Shown: in pieces, positions 40,962 to 52,000 of the stretch
How positions within the stretch are numbered: the stretch's first letter is position 1
Layout of the letters: each line of letters starts with the position of its first letter
Assembly (NCBI GenBank): GCA_017051695.1
Contig: JAFIDK010000001.1
Coordinates: forward strand, 248,001 to 312,000
Source of the DNA: Algoriphagus aestuarii
GTDB lineage: Bacteria > Bacteroidota > Bacteroidia > Cytophagales > Cyclobacteriaceae
Length of the DNA stretch: 64,000 bases
Direction of reading: 5' to 3'
Made by a program: the position numbers and the translations under genes
Notes under the pieces: model-generated
Database searches by the model: none
The model's input: the letters and a program-made list of their open reading frames with translations, nothing else
What the model was told of the DNA's origin: nothing

Positions 40962-42350
40962 TTACTTGATTGAATTCAAATAATTTTCCAACATGGTATA
41001 ACCTTCTTTAATTAGATTTCTATCAGCAGCATCAGAAGGATTAAGACCATTCTCCAATTCCCATTCATCTGGCATTCCATCGTGATCGGAGTCTTTAGGA
41101 GCTGGTAAACTCTTTAGTTCAGGCCATCCTCCTACATCGTTTTGGGAATCAATAATTCCTGATTTTTTTGAAGGATCTATCAAAGTATGATCCTTTCTAT
41201 ATGTTGATCCTTCAAAAGTTGCAAAACCGCCTTTGGCCTCATTGACAATCCGGGTATCCACTTCATCTCGTTTTGGAAGGATAGCACCGGCATTTTCAAG
41301 TACCAATTCAAAAGCGGCTTCCGCTGTTTGTTGGTTAATAGGCATGGCATCCCAGGGCTTATTCAGCTTCACATATTTTAAGTTTTCTTCCCCGCCTTGA
41401 GGCTGCACGCCCCCATCCCAATTGTTGGCAGTCACTTTCTCACTGCCTATCATGACATTCTCCGCAATATACCATTTGCCAAAATCACTGGTCGTATCCC
41501 GCATATTAGGGTTGGCAAATCTATATCGAACTTCTCCCGTCTCAGTAGCAGGTCCAGGTTTATAGTAGTTTGCGACCATATTTATGGTTGAAAATGCAAA
41601 CTTTGGATTATTTACTTGTTGGTTTTCTCCACCATAAGTGCTGTTGTATCCCCAGTTATAGACCACATTATTTCTATAATCTGTGAAGCCAGATCCTGAT
41701 GCCATTCTAGGGTTACGACTTCCATGATGAGCCAAAAGATTATGGTGGTAGCTACCAAAGTTGGATCCCCAAATACCACCAAAACCATGAGCTCCTTTGA
41801 TATGATTGGAGTCATGCATGCTTTCCGAAATTATGCTCCACTGAACAGTGATGCTATCACAATGGTAGATTGACATGGTTTCATCCACACTCCAACTTGC
41901 AGAAATATGGTCTAAAATAATGTGTTTGGTATATCTGCTAGAAACAGCATCTGTGTCCTCCCCGGATTCGTTCCCAAGTCTTACTCTCAAATATCGGATG
42001 ATGACATGATCCGCATCAATCATTAAAGGATTCTTCTTGATGCAAATCCCATCTCCAGGAGCCGTTTGACCAGCAATGGTGATATAAGGGTTTTTGATGC
42101 GAAGTGGACTTTCTAATTCAATAGTTCCTGAAACTTTGAACACAACAGTTCTAGCTCCTTTTGCTTCCACTGCAGCTCTCAAGCTTCCTTCACCACTATC
42201 ATTCAAATTCGTGACTTCATATACTTCTCCTCCACGGCCGCCTTTGGAAAATTTCCCATAGCCTTCTGCTGTAGGAAAGGCTAGTTGCTGAGAAATTACT
42301 GAAGAAAAGGTTAGAAAGGTCAATCCAATTGCTAAAATGAGTTTATGCAT
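40962..42350 (-). CDS. Pectate lyase, polysaccharide lyase family 1-like
   Basis: 462 residues from ATG 42350 (signal MHKLILAIGLTFLTFSSVIS); an upstream start at 42413 adds 21 residues. The right-handed beta-helix shows GGRGGEVYEVTNLNDSGEGSL, ITIAGQTAPGDGI, HIILDHISASWSVDETMS, and the catalytic arginine region LLAHHGSRNPRM. The C-terminus has a thrombospondin-3/dockerin-like calcium loop (DSDHDGMPDEWE, GLNPSDAADRN). It cleaves polygalacturonate. It is first in the minus-strand lyase row and divergent from an AraC regulator. Confidence 0.92.
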   Translation of the reverse strand: MHKLILAIGLTFLTFSSVISQQLAFPTAEGYGKFSKGGRGGEVYEVTNLNDSGEGSLRAAVEAKGARTVVFKVSGTIELESPLRIKNPYITIAGQTAPGDGICIKKNPLMIDADHVIIRYLRVRLGNESGEDTDAVSSRYTKHIILDHISASWSVDETMSIYHCDSITVQWSIISESMHDSNHIKGAHGFGGIWGSNFGSYHHNLLAHHGSRNPRMASGSGFTDYRNNVVYNWGYNSTYGGENQQVNNPKFAFSTINMVANYYKPGPATETGEVRYRFANPNMRDTTSDFGKWYIAENVMIGSEKVTANNWDGGVQPQGGEENLKYVKLNKPWDAMPINQQTAEAAFELVLENAGAILPKRDEVDTRIVNEAKGGFATFEGSTYRKDHTLIDPSKKSGIIDSQNDVGGWPELKSLPAPKDSDHDGMPDEWELENGLNPSDAADRNLIKEGYTMLENYLNSIK

Positions 42351-42577
42351 AATTTGTGTCATTTTACTTAACAGATGAAAAGTAGATATTGAGGTTATTT
42401 TTCTAGCTAACACTATTTCTTAGCCCTTTCCAGCAGCTATGGCGATCTGAAACTTGAATGAATATTACCACTTTTACTAATCTTCCACTTTATATTCATG
42501 AAAGTTCGACAACAAATATATTCTCGTATTTAAGTAAAAACCACCTACATTTCGTTTCAAACCTATCATTTTCCCAG

Positions 42578-43444
42578 ATGGCAAATACTTTTGATGAAAG
42601 TCGAAATGAGTTTAAACCTTATGGCTTGACCTGTGAACTCTGGTCTCCAAGTATCATGAGAAAGCCTGATAGACACAATGAGATAGAATTAAACTACTTC
42701 CCAGAAGTAGGGATTACCTATTTTTTTCATGGGAAAAAAGTAACTGTTCCTCCTAAAAAACTGACTGTTTTCTGGGGGCTTATTCCTCATCAGATTATTG
42801 ATTTTCAAAATGAGAAGCCCTATTACGTGTGTACGATACCTTTCTCCTTGTTTTTAGAATGGAAGCTCCCGGCTCACTTTGTCGATAGATTGTTAAGGGG
42901 GGAAGTACTCTTCGATACTTCAAAAGATGAATTAAAGTATGATGAATTTCTGTTTTGCAATTGGTTGAAAGATATCAATGGCAATGAATCAGCCGAAGCA
43001 GCATTACTTGAAATACATGCACGATTATACAGAATGGCCATTGGGAGTTTGTCCTCGGATGGAAAAGAACATCCTTCACTTCAGTCCAATGAAATCAGTC
43101 AGGTAGAGAAAATTGCGATTTATATTGCTCAGAATTATTCAGAATCTATCAAAGTCTCAGACATTGGCCAAGCTGTAGATTTACATCCTGATCATGCAAA
43201 TTCGATTTTCAAGAAGACATTTGGAAGTACCTTAAGCGAGTACATCACCGCGGAAAGAATCTCTCATGCTCAACGTAAATTGGTTGCGACGGACAAAAGC
43301 ATCACGGATATTGTCTTTGATTGTGGTTTCAATTCCATCAGCCGTTTTAATGCAGCTTTCCTAAAAATCAATGGCTGTACTCCAAGAGAATATAGAAAGA
43401 GATATTTATTAAATAGTTACCAAAAATCTTCTCATACAAAGTAA
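42578..43444 (+). CDS. AraC family regulator of the pectate lyase genes
   Basis: 288 residues from ATG 42578 (MANTFDESRNEFKPYGLTCELW), the usual start for this group; the frame is open from 42458 but the extra 40 residues do not look native. The N-terminal domain (MRKPDRHNEIELNYFPEVGITYFF, LTVFWGLIPHQII) resembles the melibiose-regulator-like sensor. The C-terminal AraC domain (IKVSDIGQAVDLHPDHANSIFKK; VFDCGFNSISRFNAAF) is complete. Divergent from PL1, hence the likely regulator of the PL1-DUF1593-PL10 row. Confidence 0.87.
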   Translation: MANTFDESRNEFKPYGLTCELWSPSIMRKPDRHNEIELNYFPEVGITYFFHGKKVTVPPKKLTVFWGLIPHQIIDFQNEKPYYVCTIPFSLFLEWKLPAHFVDRLLRGEVLFDTSKDELKYDEFLFCNWLKDINGNESAEAALLEIHARLYRMAIGSLSSDGKEHPSLQSNEISQVEKIAIYIAQNYSESIKVSDIGQAVDLHPDHANSIFKKTFGSTLSEYITAERISHAQRKLVATDKSITDIVFDCGFNSISRFNAAFLKINGCTPREYRKRYLLNSYQKSSHTK

Positions 43445-43954
43445 AAAAACTGTGGATAGTTACATCATAACTAAACAACTGAGGTCCGTCAAACTTTAAC
43501 TGTAACGGAGTCAAAAAACGAAGGTTGAAAATGAAACTCCCCTGAAGTTCCTCAAATGATTTTAAGTTTTATTTTAATATTCTAAAATACTTAGGGTCCG
43601 AGGCGCACAATAATGTAATTTTTGACTTCCGGCATCAAAAAAACTTCCTAATAATAAATCAAGAAAATTGCCAAATTCGATGAATAGTTAATGCAAACTT
43701 ATTGAGCATTGCAAGACCAACCGTCAACTTCAACAAACGTCGAAATTGCTCTTTCCAGTAGAATCCAAAATTTTGATTTGAAGCTTTGAAAAATGCCCAT
43801 GATTAAAACCTAGGAAATACTTCTTTAGTTAAGTTACAAACACACTTTAAAACTAAATATGATATAGTTTTAAAGTGGTCCTCTGCTAACTATATGGTCA
43901 AAATTAAATTTTTTAGGGTCTGCTATAATTCACTTTATTGCTATGATTTTCCTT
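43445..43954. other. Gene-free spacer between the AraC regulator and susD
   Basis: About 510 bp between two convergent genes. No coding sequence seen. It ends in the susD terminator. The region divides the SusC/SusD half from the pectate lyase half of the locus and could hold a lost gene, but no remnant was recognised. Confidence 0.45.
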
Positions 43955-44008
43955 CAAAAAAAAATCCAATGCATGGCTATGAAAAATTCATAATCCCTGC
44001 ATTGGATT
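43955..44008 (-). terminator. Strong terminator after susD
   Basis: ATCCAATGCA (43964-43973) and TGCATTGGAT (43998-44007) form perfect arms around a 24-base loop. On the minus strand the stem is followed by nine T (A-run 43956-43964). It closes the susC-susD transcript about 70 bp after the susD stop. Confidence 0.88.
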
Positions 44009-44077
44009 GAATAAAATCTAAGTTAATTACGCTTCGAAATTGTATTTACGAGATCTAAATAAACGGCTCATAACTTA

Positions 44078-45688
44078 TCAATTCCAGTCATTAGCAATAT
44101 CAGAAGCTACAGCCGGGTTGGTTTCGCGCTCAGCGAGTGGAATTGGGAACAGCTCATGCTTATCAAAGAAATATTGACCAGCTCCGTATTGTTCGCTCAA
44201 CTCCTGGTTGAGTATTGTTTTTGCATCACCCCAACGTACCAAATCACGGAAACGAGTTTGTTCGCCACAAAGCTCCAAGTGCCGCTCTCTTTTTAACAGC
44301 TCCATGGCACTGGATTGATCATAAGCACCTGAGTAAGGAAATGCCCCAACCCGGGTTCTTACCTCATTGATAAGAGAAATTCCCTCCACCACATTTCCAG
44401 ACTGGATCTGAGCCTCGGCATACATCAGCAATACATCTGCAAATCGGATCAGTTTCCCGTTGTTGCTACTTTCAGGTAACCCCTCCTTGAAGCGCTTTTC
44501 GTAATTCTGGTATTTTTTAAACCTATACCCTCTCACAGCAAAGTTATAGATTAAGGGTGTTTTGCCATTTGCCCATTCGACCGGATCACCATCCGGTACA
44601 TCAGCTATCGTCAGATTACAGTTGTCACACCACCTATCATCGCCAAGACCATTTGCTCCATAGAAAGTTTTGGCCGCACGGGGATCTATGTAATCTTCAT
44701 TGTTTTCATCTTTATAGTTAAACTGAGCCACAGCTGCATCAGAGATAAAAACGTTTTGCCAATCATTAAAGCCGTATTCCATAGGACGACCTGAGTGGGC
44801 AGCACCTTGTCCCCAGTCTTCCTGGCCTCCAAACATATACCAGGTATTTGCTCCAGGGATGTGCTTCAATTGTACCTCAAAGACTGATTCCGAATTATTT
44901 TCTAAAGCATCCTCGTCGGTAAAATTATCATTCCAGTTAGCTCCTGGAAGAAGCGTGTATTTGCTATAAATTTTCGCAAATTCTGTAGCAGCTTGAAAGT
45001 ACTTCTCCTGATAAAGATAAGTTTTCCCGAGCAAAGCAATTGCTGCTCCTTTTGTGGCACGTCCCAAATCAGTGGCAGGATAGGAATCCGGCAATACCTC
45101 TGATGCTAGGATAAGATCATTTGCGACAACTTCCCAAACTTCTGTCACATTTTCTACTCTAGGAGTCTGAACCACTTCTACATCTTCTAAGCTAAGCTTC
45201 ATAGGAACTCTACCAAATTGAGAGGCAAGCTCAAAGTAGGCGTATGCTCTTAAAAATCTCGCTTCTCCAATGAATCTGCTTACATTTTCATTTGGACCAT
45301 TGGCTTCAAGAAAATCCTGTCCTTTTTCAATGACTAGATTTGAGCGAAGCACTAAGCGATAGAGAGATCGCCAATAAGCAGTTATCTGACCATGATTTAC
45401 TTTGAAAGTATATTTGGCAAACTCCGCCAGCTCTCCCTGTAATGCAGTTGCCACTTGGGCATCATTCCCCAGTAAATCAAAGATGAAATAATACTCCCGG
45501 GCCCATAATCCACCAAAATACAAGCCAGAATAAATCGCATTGGTACCTTGAAGCAATTCAACCTCTGTGTTGAAAAAAGTAGCCGAAGTATAGCTATTGG
45601 GATTTTCAACATCCAGAATGGAATCGTCACAGGCTGTCATACACATTACAACAGCCAAGATCATATATATTGATTTTATTTTTTTCAT
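44078..45688 (-). CDS. SusD-like glycan-binding lipoprotein (RagB/SusD family)
   Basis: 536 residues. Lipobox CMTAC (Cys20) after a short signal. The SusD start ILDVENPNSYTSATFF and the helical TPR scaffold (FLRAYAYFELASQFGRVPM; KGAAIALLGKTYLYQEKYFQAAT) are present, as is the C-terminal LLKRERHLELCGEQTRFRDLVRW with LFPIPLAERETNP. It binds the oligosaccharide at the cell surface and forms a lid on the SusC partner encoded 21 bp upstream. Confidence 0.95.
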   Translation of the reverse strand: MKKIKSIYMILAVVMCMTACDDSILDVENPNSYTSATFFNTEVELLQGTNAIYSGLYFGGLWAREYYFIFDLLGNDAQVATALQGELAEFAKYTFKVNHGQITAYWRSLYRLVLRSNLVIEKGQDFLEANGPNENVSRFIGEARFLRAYAYFELASQFGRVPMKLSLEDVEVVQTPRVENVTEVWEVVANDLILASEVLPDSYPATDLGRATKGAAIALLGKTYLYQEKYFQAATEFAKIYSKYTLLPGANWNDNFTDEDALENNSESVFEVQLKHIPGANTWYMFGGQEDWGQGAAHSGRPMEYGFNDWQNVFISDAAVAQFNYKDENNEDYIDPRAAKTFYGANGLGDDRWCDNCNLTIADVPDGDPVEWANGKTPLIYNFAVRGYRFKKYQNYEKRFKEGLPESSNNGKLIRFADVLLMYAEAQIQSGNVVEGISLINEVRTRVGAFPYSGAYDQSSAMELLKRERHLELCGEQTRFRDLVRWGDAKTILNQELSEQYGAGQYFFDKHELFPIPLAERETNPAVASDIANDWN

Positions 45689-45709
45689 GTTGTTATAAAT
45701 TAATGTCAG

Positions 45710-48700
45710 TTAGAGAGATAGCTGTAGACCTGCACGAAAGGTTCTTGATACAGGTAAGGTTCCATTGTCAACTCCTCTTCCCCGAGACCATCCACCAACT
45801 TCTGGATTCAAGCCTGGATAGTTAGAGAATGTTACCAGATTATCTGAACTGACATAAACTCTCAACTTTTGAACGGATCCGTTAAAAGCTCTATCAAGCA
45901 GGTCTCTTGAAAAAGAATACCCTAAACTGACCAATGACAATCTTAAAAACGCTCCAGAATATACAAATCGGTCAGACATTCTTAAGTTTCCGGAAGGATC
46001 GGTTTTAACTGCACGTGGCATCATTCCATTTCCAGGTTCAGATTCACTTTTCCATCTATCCAATGTTGCAGTTGAGGAATTAAAAGGCCTGATCATGCCT
46101 TCCATCCAGTATCCATAGCCATACACGATGCTGTTGCCTTCTCTCCCAGTCCAATTCATGAAAAAATCGAATCCTTTATAACCAAGAGTAGTAGCTAAAC
46201 CATACATGAATGTCGGCTGCGAATTGCCTAAGTATGTTCTATCATCATCGTTTACCAACCCATTATTGTCCAAATCTATAAACCGAATATCTCCTGCTCT
46301 AGTGGCTGATGAGATATAAAAGATTTCGGCCAACTGTTCTGGTGTCAGGCTTGGATCAGCAGCTAAGGCAGCATCCCGAGCTGCATCGTTGTCTGCATCG
46401 ACTTGTTCTTGGGTGGCGTATACATGATCCATCTTAAATCCATAAAGATACCCCACTGGTTGCCCTACCTCAGTTCGGTTTGAGGACATAAATCCAAAAC
46501 CGCCATCGTTGTAAGGGATCCCATTTGACAAATTGGTGACTTCGTTCTTTTGAAAAGTGGCATTGGCAGTGATTGTATATGAGAAATCACCTGCGGCATC
46601 TTTAGCTGTTAAAAATAATTCCACGCCTTTGTTGGTAAGGTTTGCTGCATTTATGGTAGCGTTTCCACCACCTCCGTTTCCACCAAATCCCAAGGATGGA
46701 GGAAGAGGAACATCTACGAGCATTTGCCTTGTCTCTTTGCTAAAATAATCCACGTTTAACATCAATCGGTCATCCAGAAATCCAAAGTCCATACCTACGT
46801 TTAGCGCGGCAACTTCTTCCCATTGAATGGCAGGGTTAAATGCAGCATTTATTGTTTTCCCATTTGTCCCTAGAGCTGTATAGGTAGGGAATGCATAAGC
46901 AGGACCATTGTGGATGTTTGAAAAATAAGCGTACTGAGGAATCGCATCATTTCCTGTGATACCGTAGCCTGCCCTTAACTTGAGAAAACTCACTGAATTG
47001 GAAGATCTCAAAAATTCCTCGTCAGAGATTTTCCATCCAACATTGAAAGCGGGGAAGCTACCCCATCGGTTATTTGGTGCAAAGGAATCAGACCCATCGA
47101 AGCGAAGATTTGCATCAATGAAATACTTTTCCTTGAAGCTATACGAAACACGACCAAAGTAAGACAATTTCGCAAACGCATTGATCCATTGACTGTTTAC
47201 CGTTCGCTCGTCAGCCACATTTAGAGTTTTGATCTCATCGTTTAAGTAACCTTTCCCTTGTGCGCTGATTCCGCGATTCCATCCACTTTTCAATACAGTA
47301 TTTCCTATAAGCGCTGTGAAAGCATGATCTTCAAAGGATTTTTTGTAAGTAAGATAGTTTTCAAGAATAGTTTGACTTGGGAGAGAGTAATTCGAACTTT
47401 CGTCCAACTGAGCTAGTGGGAAAACCAAATTTCCATTTTGACGAGGCCTTATATAAGAGAAGTTGCCTGAGTATCCTCCAAAAATCCCGAAAGAACTTCT
47501 CAGGTTTAAACCTTCGATAATTTGAAGATCCGCTTTCAAGTTGAGTGTGAAATTGGCTCCTACACTTTTGTTGTCACTTAGCCTAAGGTCTGTAATGGGG
47601 TTAGTAGCATCGTTTAGATCATCGGTTGTCGTTACATAAGCAAATCCTCCAAGTGCATTGGGGTCTTCGATAGGAGAATAGGTAGGCATTCTCATTCCAC
47701 CGAGAAAATCCACTCCTCTTCCTTCGTTATTCCAGCTTTGGCCACGAAAGTCTTCTCCTAATTTCAATCTGCCATTGAATAGTTTCCATTCAGTATTAAG
47801 TCCAAACTTATAATTTTCCCACTGCGAAGTTCCATAGGTAGATTTGGTGTTATTGTAAGCCCCACTTACACTATATGTTACTAAATCTGTTGCTCCACGT
47901 AGGCTCAGGTTATGTTCAGAAAAAGGCGCGGTCTGAGTCATTTCATCCTGCCAATCAGTACGGTCAGTGATTGCATATTCAGTGAAAGTACCATCTGGGT
48001 TATATAGTTTAGGAATCGTGGTAAAGTCAAAGTTTCCGTTGGCGCCGTTGACTTCTATATCATTAAGTAGCTCCATGTATTGGAGAGAATTCAGGAGATC
48101 CAGCTGTCTACTAGGGGTCGAGGAACCGAAGAAATTATTATAGGAAATCTGAGGGGCTCCAGTTTTACCCTTTTTTGTAGTTATGATAATAACTCCATTG
48201 GCACCACGAGATCCATAAATGGCAGTGGACCCAGCATCTTTAAGAACCTCTATCGTTTCAATGTCACTGGGATGTACCACATTTGGGTCTCCTCCTAATA
48301 ATCCATCAATCACATATAAAGGATCAGTACCTGAGCTGATACTATTTGTTCCTCGAATTCTGATTTGTCCTCCAGTGACATCCACACCAGCTGCTCTACC
48401 CTGAAGGAGGCCTGCTACACTTGTAGCAGAACGATCTCCTAAATCATCACTTGAAACAATAGATACCGCTCCAGTCAAATCACTTTTTTTCACTTCGCCA
48501 TAACCGACGACTACTATTTCATCAAGCTGACCGACATCAGGTTGCATCGTGAGATCAATGATCTTTTGATTTCCTACTACGATCTCTTGAGAAGTAAATC
48601 CAATAAAGCTAAATACCAACACATCATCTGGAGTGGCTTGGATTGAGTATTTTCCGTCCAAGTTTGTAGCCGTCCCAGAAGTGGAACCTTTTACTATAAT

Positions 48701-48841
48701 AGTCACCCCAGGCAATGGCAATCCGTCATCACCAGATGTGACTACTCCGGACACCATTTGCTGCGCCTTAAGCTGCACGCTAATCATCATCAAGAAAGCA
48801 ATTAGCGGCATTTTCATACACCGTAATAATTTAAATTTCAT
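45710..48841 (-). CDS. SusC/RagA-type TonB-dependent outer-membrane transporter
   Basis: 1043 residues. A signal peptide is followed by a carboxypeptidase-D-like domain (VSGVVTSGDDGLPLPGVTI), the TonB box region LDEIVVVGYGEVKKSDLTG, a plug domain with GGQIRIRGTNSISSGTDPLYVIDG and STAIYGSRGANGVIIITTKKG, and the barrel ending in PVSRTFRAGLQLSL. It imports oligosaccharides with TonB energy. It forms an operon with susD and is divergent from the hybrid two-component gene, the usual PUL arrangement. Confidence 0.96.
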   Translation of the reverse strand: MKFKLLRCMKMPLIAFLMMISVQLKAQQMVSGVVTSGDDGLPLPGVTIIVKGSTSGTATNLDGKYSIQATPDDVLVFSFIGFTSQEIVVGNQKIIDLTMQPDVGQLDEIVVVGYGEVKKSDLTGAVSIVSSDDLGDRSATSVAGLLQGRAAGVDVTGGQIRIRGTNSISSGTDPLYVIDGLLGGDPNVVHPSDIETIEVLKDAGSTAIYGSRGANGVIIITTKKGKTGAPQISYNNFFGSSTPSRQLDLLNSLQYMELLNDIEVNGANGNFDFTTIPKLYNPDGTFTEYAITDRTDWQDEMTQTAPFSEHNLSLRGATDLVTYSVSGAYNNTKSTYGTSQWENYKFGLNTEWKLFNGRLKLGEDFRGQSWNNEGRGVDFLGGMRMPTYSPIEDPNALGGFAYVTTTDDLNDATNPITDLRLSDNKSVGANFTLNLKADLQIIEGLNLRSSFGIFGGYSGNFSYIRPRQNGNLVFPLAQLDESSNYSLPSQTILENYLTYKKSFEDHAFTALIGNTVLKSGWNRGISAQGKGYLNDEIKTLNVADERTVNSQWINAFAKLSYFGRVSYSFKEKYFIDANLRFDGSDSFAPNNRWGSFPAFNVGWKISDEEFLRSSNSVSFLKLRAGYGITGNDAIPQYAYFSNIHNGPAYAFPTYTALGTNGKTINAAFNPAIQWEEVAALNVGMDFGFLDDRLMLNVDYFSKETRQMLVDVPLPPSLGFGGNGGGGNATINAANLTNKGVELFLTAKDAAGDFSYTITANATFQKNEVTNLSNGIPYNDGGFGFMSSNRTEVGQPVGYLYGFKMDHVYATQEQVDADNDAARDAALAADPSLTPEQLAEIFYISSATRAGDIRFIDLDNNGLVNDDDRTYLGNSQPTFMYGLATTLGYKGFDFFMNWTGREGNSIVYGYGYWMEGMIRPFNSSTATLDRWKSESEPGNGMMPRAVKTDPSGNLRMSDRFVYSGAFLRLSLVSLGYSFSRDLLDRAFNGSVQKLRVYVSSDNLVTFSNYPGLNPEVGGWSRGRGVDNGTLPVSRTFRAGLQLSL

Positions 48842-49062
48842 AGGCGTTTAATATTTTGATTGGTTAATAATGGGTTTACCTTTTCCCACCAACGAAAGGA
48901 ATATTTCACACTTTTGTAGAAAGAAAGAGGTTCATTAAATGTATGTAGAGTAGGAGATAACGACTTGTGACAGGTTCCCAAATACATGGAATGGGTTACC
49001 AAATGCAGGTAAAATTCAATTTTTTGGCTACTTTTTGACTTCTTCAAAAATCAACAAACCCT

Positions 49063-49068
49063 GGAGGG
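49063..49068 (+). promoter_or_regulatory. Ribosome-binding site that sets the hybrid regulator start
   Basis: GGAGGG lies six bases before the ATG at 49075, ideal Shine-Dalgarno spacing. The alternative in-frame TTG at 49069 directly abuts this motif and cannot use it, so the ATG at 49075 is the start. Confidence 0.7.
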
Positions 49069-49074
49069 TTGATT

Positions 49075-52000
49075 ATGAATTTTAAAAATGTACTCTGGAC
49101 AATACCATGGATTATACTTTCATCTGCAGGTGGATTGTTTGGTCAAAGTTTTCGATTTGAACATCTCACTGTAGAGGATGGATTAAGCCAGAACACGGTA
49201 AGCGCCATACAGCAAGATTCACTTGGATATATGTGGTTTGGCACCCAAAATGGGTTATGTCGGTACAATGGATATGAATTTGAAATTTTCGAATCCACCG
49301 GAAATGATTCTCTGACTTTACCCAGTAACACGATCAACTCCATAATGGAAGAATCCAATTCCAGAATTTGGATTGGAACTTCCCGGGGACTTTGTATTTG
49401 GGATCAAGAATTAGGTAAAATCAACAGAATACCACTTCCAAAAAACGAGAATTCTCTAGACAGCGAGTATAATGTAGGTGATATCCTCCTTGATAGACAA
49501 GGGGGAATCTGGCTTCTTGCAGAGAATAATGGGTATTTCGTCTTCCATAAAAAACAAGAAGAAAACTCTTTTTCATTGAAGCTATTCCTAGATGATGATG
49601 AAGGTAGTTTCTATGGGGAGCTGATGGAAGACCAGGATTCAACTATTTGGATTGGCACAAACAGAAGTGGGATATGGATTTATACCAAAGAAACTGATTC
49701 TTTTAAGCCGCTATTTGATGAACCCTCCAAACAGAAAAAACTTGAATTCACCTCTATACTTCAGGATAAACACCACAAAATTTGGGCAGCCACATTGACA
49801 GGATTATATACTTGGAATCCTACTAAGAGGGAATTTGAATTTTTACCTGAATTGGGTAATCGCATTATTAGACGGCTTTATGAAGATCGAAAGGGGCGAC
49901 TTTGGATTGGCACTGATGAAGCCGGCTTAAAGCTATTTAATCGAACTAAGGGTAGCTTTATATCTTACGATCACCAAGTATCCAATCCAAACAGTTTGTC
50001 ACATAATTCAATCCAGAGTATTTACTTGGACCCACAAGACATTTTATGGATTGGCACCTATGCAGGTGGGGTAAGCTATTACAATCCATTGAAACCAAAG
50101 TTTGAGATTTTTCAAGCTGGAAATGGTTCTTCTTCTCTTAGTAACAATACGATTTCAGGGTTTTCAGAGGATCAATCTGGCAATGTTTGGGTTGCCACAG
50201 ATAGAGGCGGTCTTAACTATTGGGATCGAAGCAAAAAGACTTTTACTCATTTTAAAGCCGATAAAAATGATCCTTTTTCTATCAGTTCAGATATTATCCA
50301 AAGTATCAAATCAAGCAAAGAAGGGAATCTTTGGGTGGGAAATTGGATGACAGGATTAGATTATTTTAATAAAGTCACCAAAAAGTTCTCCCATCTCTCT
50401 TACGATCCCAATAATGACTCAAGTCTAATCTCGAATTCAATCAATTTTATATTCGAGGATACAAATCAGGATCTTTGGGTGGCCACTACAGAAGGATTGA
50501 GTATCGCAAAAAGTACTCAAGTAAAGAAGTTTAAAGCCGGTAAGGATCAAAGTCTATCGTTTGCAAATTTTAAAAATCATCCTGATGTCCTCAAAAGTCT
50601 TTCGGACACTTATATAAAAACGATTTTCAAAGACTCAAAAGGTCAAATTTGGATTGGAACATGGGTTGGGTTGAATAAATGGGATCCTGATTCCCGATCA
50701 TTCATCAACTTCAATTATAACCCCAATAATTTAGCCCTGTTTACAAAAGACTATATCCTATGTGTCAAAGAGGGAAAAGACGGAAACCTATTACTTGGCA
50801 CAAATGAAAGTGGACTTTTATACTATGACATTCAATCAAACCAGCTTAGTCGTTTTAGCAGGCAGAATGGATTTCCAAGTAATAAAATCTTAGGAATAGA
50901 AAAAGATCACAATGGATTTTGGTGGATCAGCTCCGCCAATGGCTTAATTAAGTTTAATGAAGATGATAAATCCCATGTAGTATTTAATAGGCACGATGGC
51001 CTTTCAAGCAATGAGTTTAGGTTTAATGCCAATGCTTCCCTTACATCAGGTGAGATGGTCTTCGGAACCAATAATGGTTTTACAATTTTTGATCCTGATT
51101 CCATTAAAGTGAATTTGACAGCTCCTAGAGTTTCTTTTACCCGTTTGAGGATTTTTAATGAGGAAGTGACCCCTTCAAAGGATGGAATTCTCAGTAGCGT
51201 CATTGGATTGACCCAACAAATCGAATTAAAACATACTCAATCCTCTATAGGGATAGACTTTATAGGAATCAACTATACCGTTCCAGCAAAAAACACCTAT
51301 GCTTATCAACTCATTGGGGTAGATAATAAATGGAATTATGTGGGCGATAAGCAATCTGCTGACTATTCATTTTTGTCACCAGGCAGTTATGTTTTTAAGG
51401 TAAAAGCCTCGAATAATGATGGGACCTGGAGTGAGCCGATTTCCCTTTCAATAATTGTCCATCCACCTTGGTGGGAAACGAATTGGTTCAAATTTTTCGG
51501 ATTTCTATTGGTTGTTGTTTCCCTGATGACAGCATTTAGATTCCGGAGCTATCAACATCGCCAAAGGAATTCACTTCTTGAACAAACAGTGAAATCCCGC
51601 ACACTAGAACTTGAAAAAATGAACTCAGAGCTTTCTGAAAAGCAGATTGAAATTACTGCTCAAAAAGAAGAACTCATTAATCAACGAGACCAGTTAGAAA
51701 ATCAAAGCCTCAAACTGGAGGAGCTTAATCGACTGAAAACTAATTTCTTCCTAAATATTTCACATGAATTCAGAACTCCACTTACCCTGATTATCAGTCC
51801 ACTTGAAAAAATGGTTTCAATGAAGAATGTAGAAAACTGGCCTGCAATGAAACGACAATTAGAGCTGATGAGTAAAAACGGAAAAGAATTATTGGGATTG
51901 ATTAATGAACTTTTGGAAGTCAGGAATTTAGAGTCCAACGGTACTATAAAAATATCAGCAGTTGAACTGGACCTAATTGGTTTTATAGAATCATTCATAT

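Noticed and set aside
42458-42577. N-terminal extension of the AraC regulator at 42578
   Set aside because: The 40 extra residues do not resemble the family, whose proteins begin close to the NEFKPYGLTCELW segment; ATG 42578 fits.
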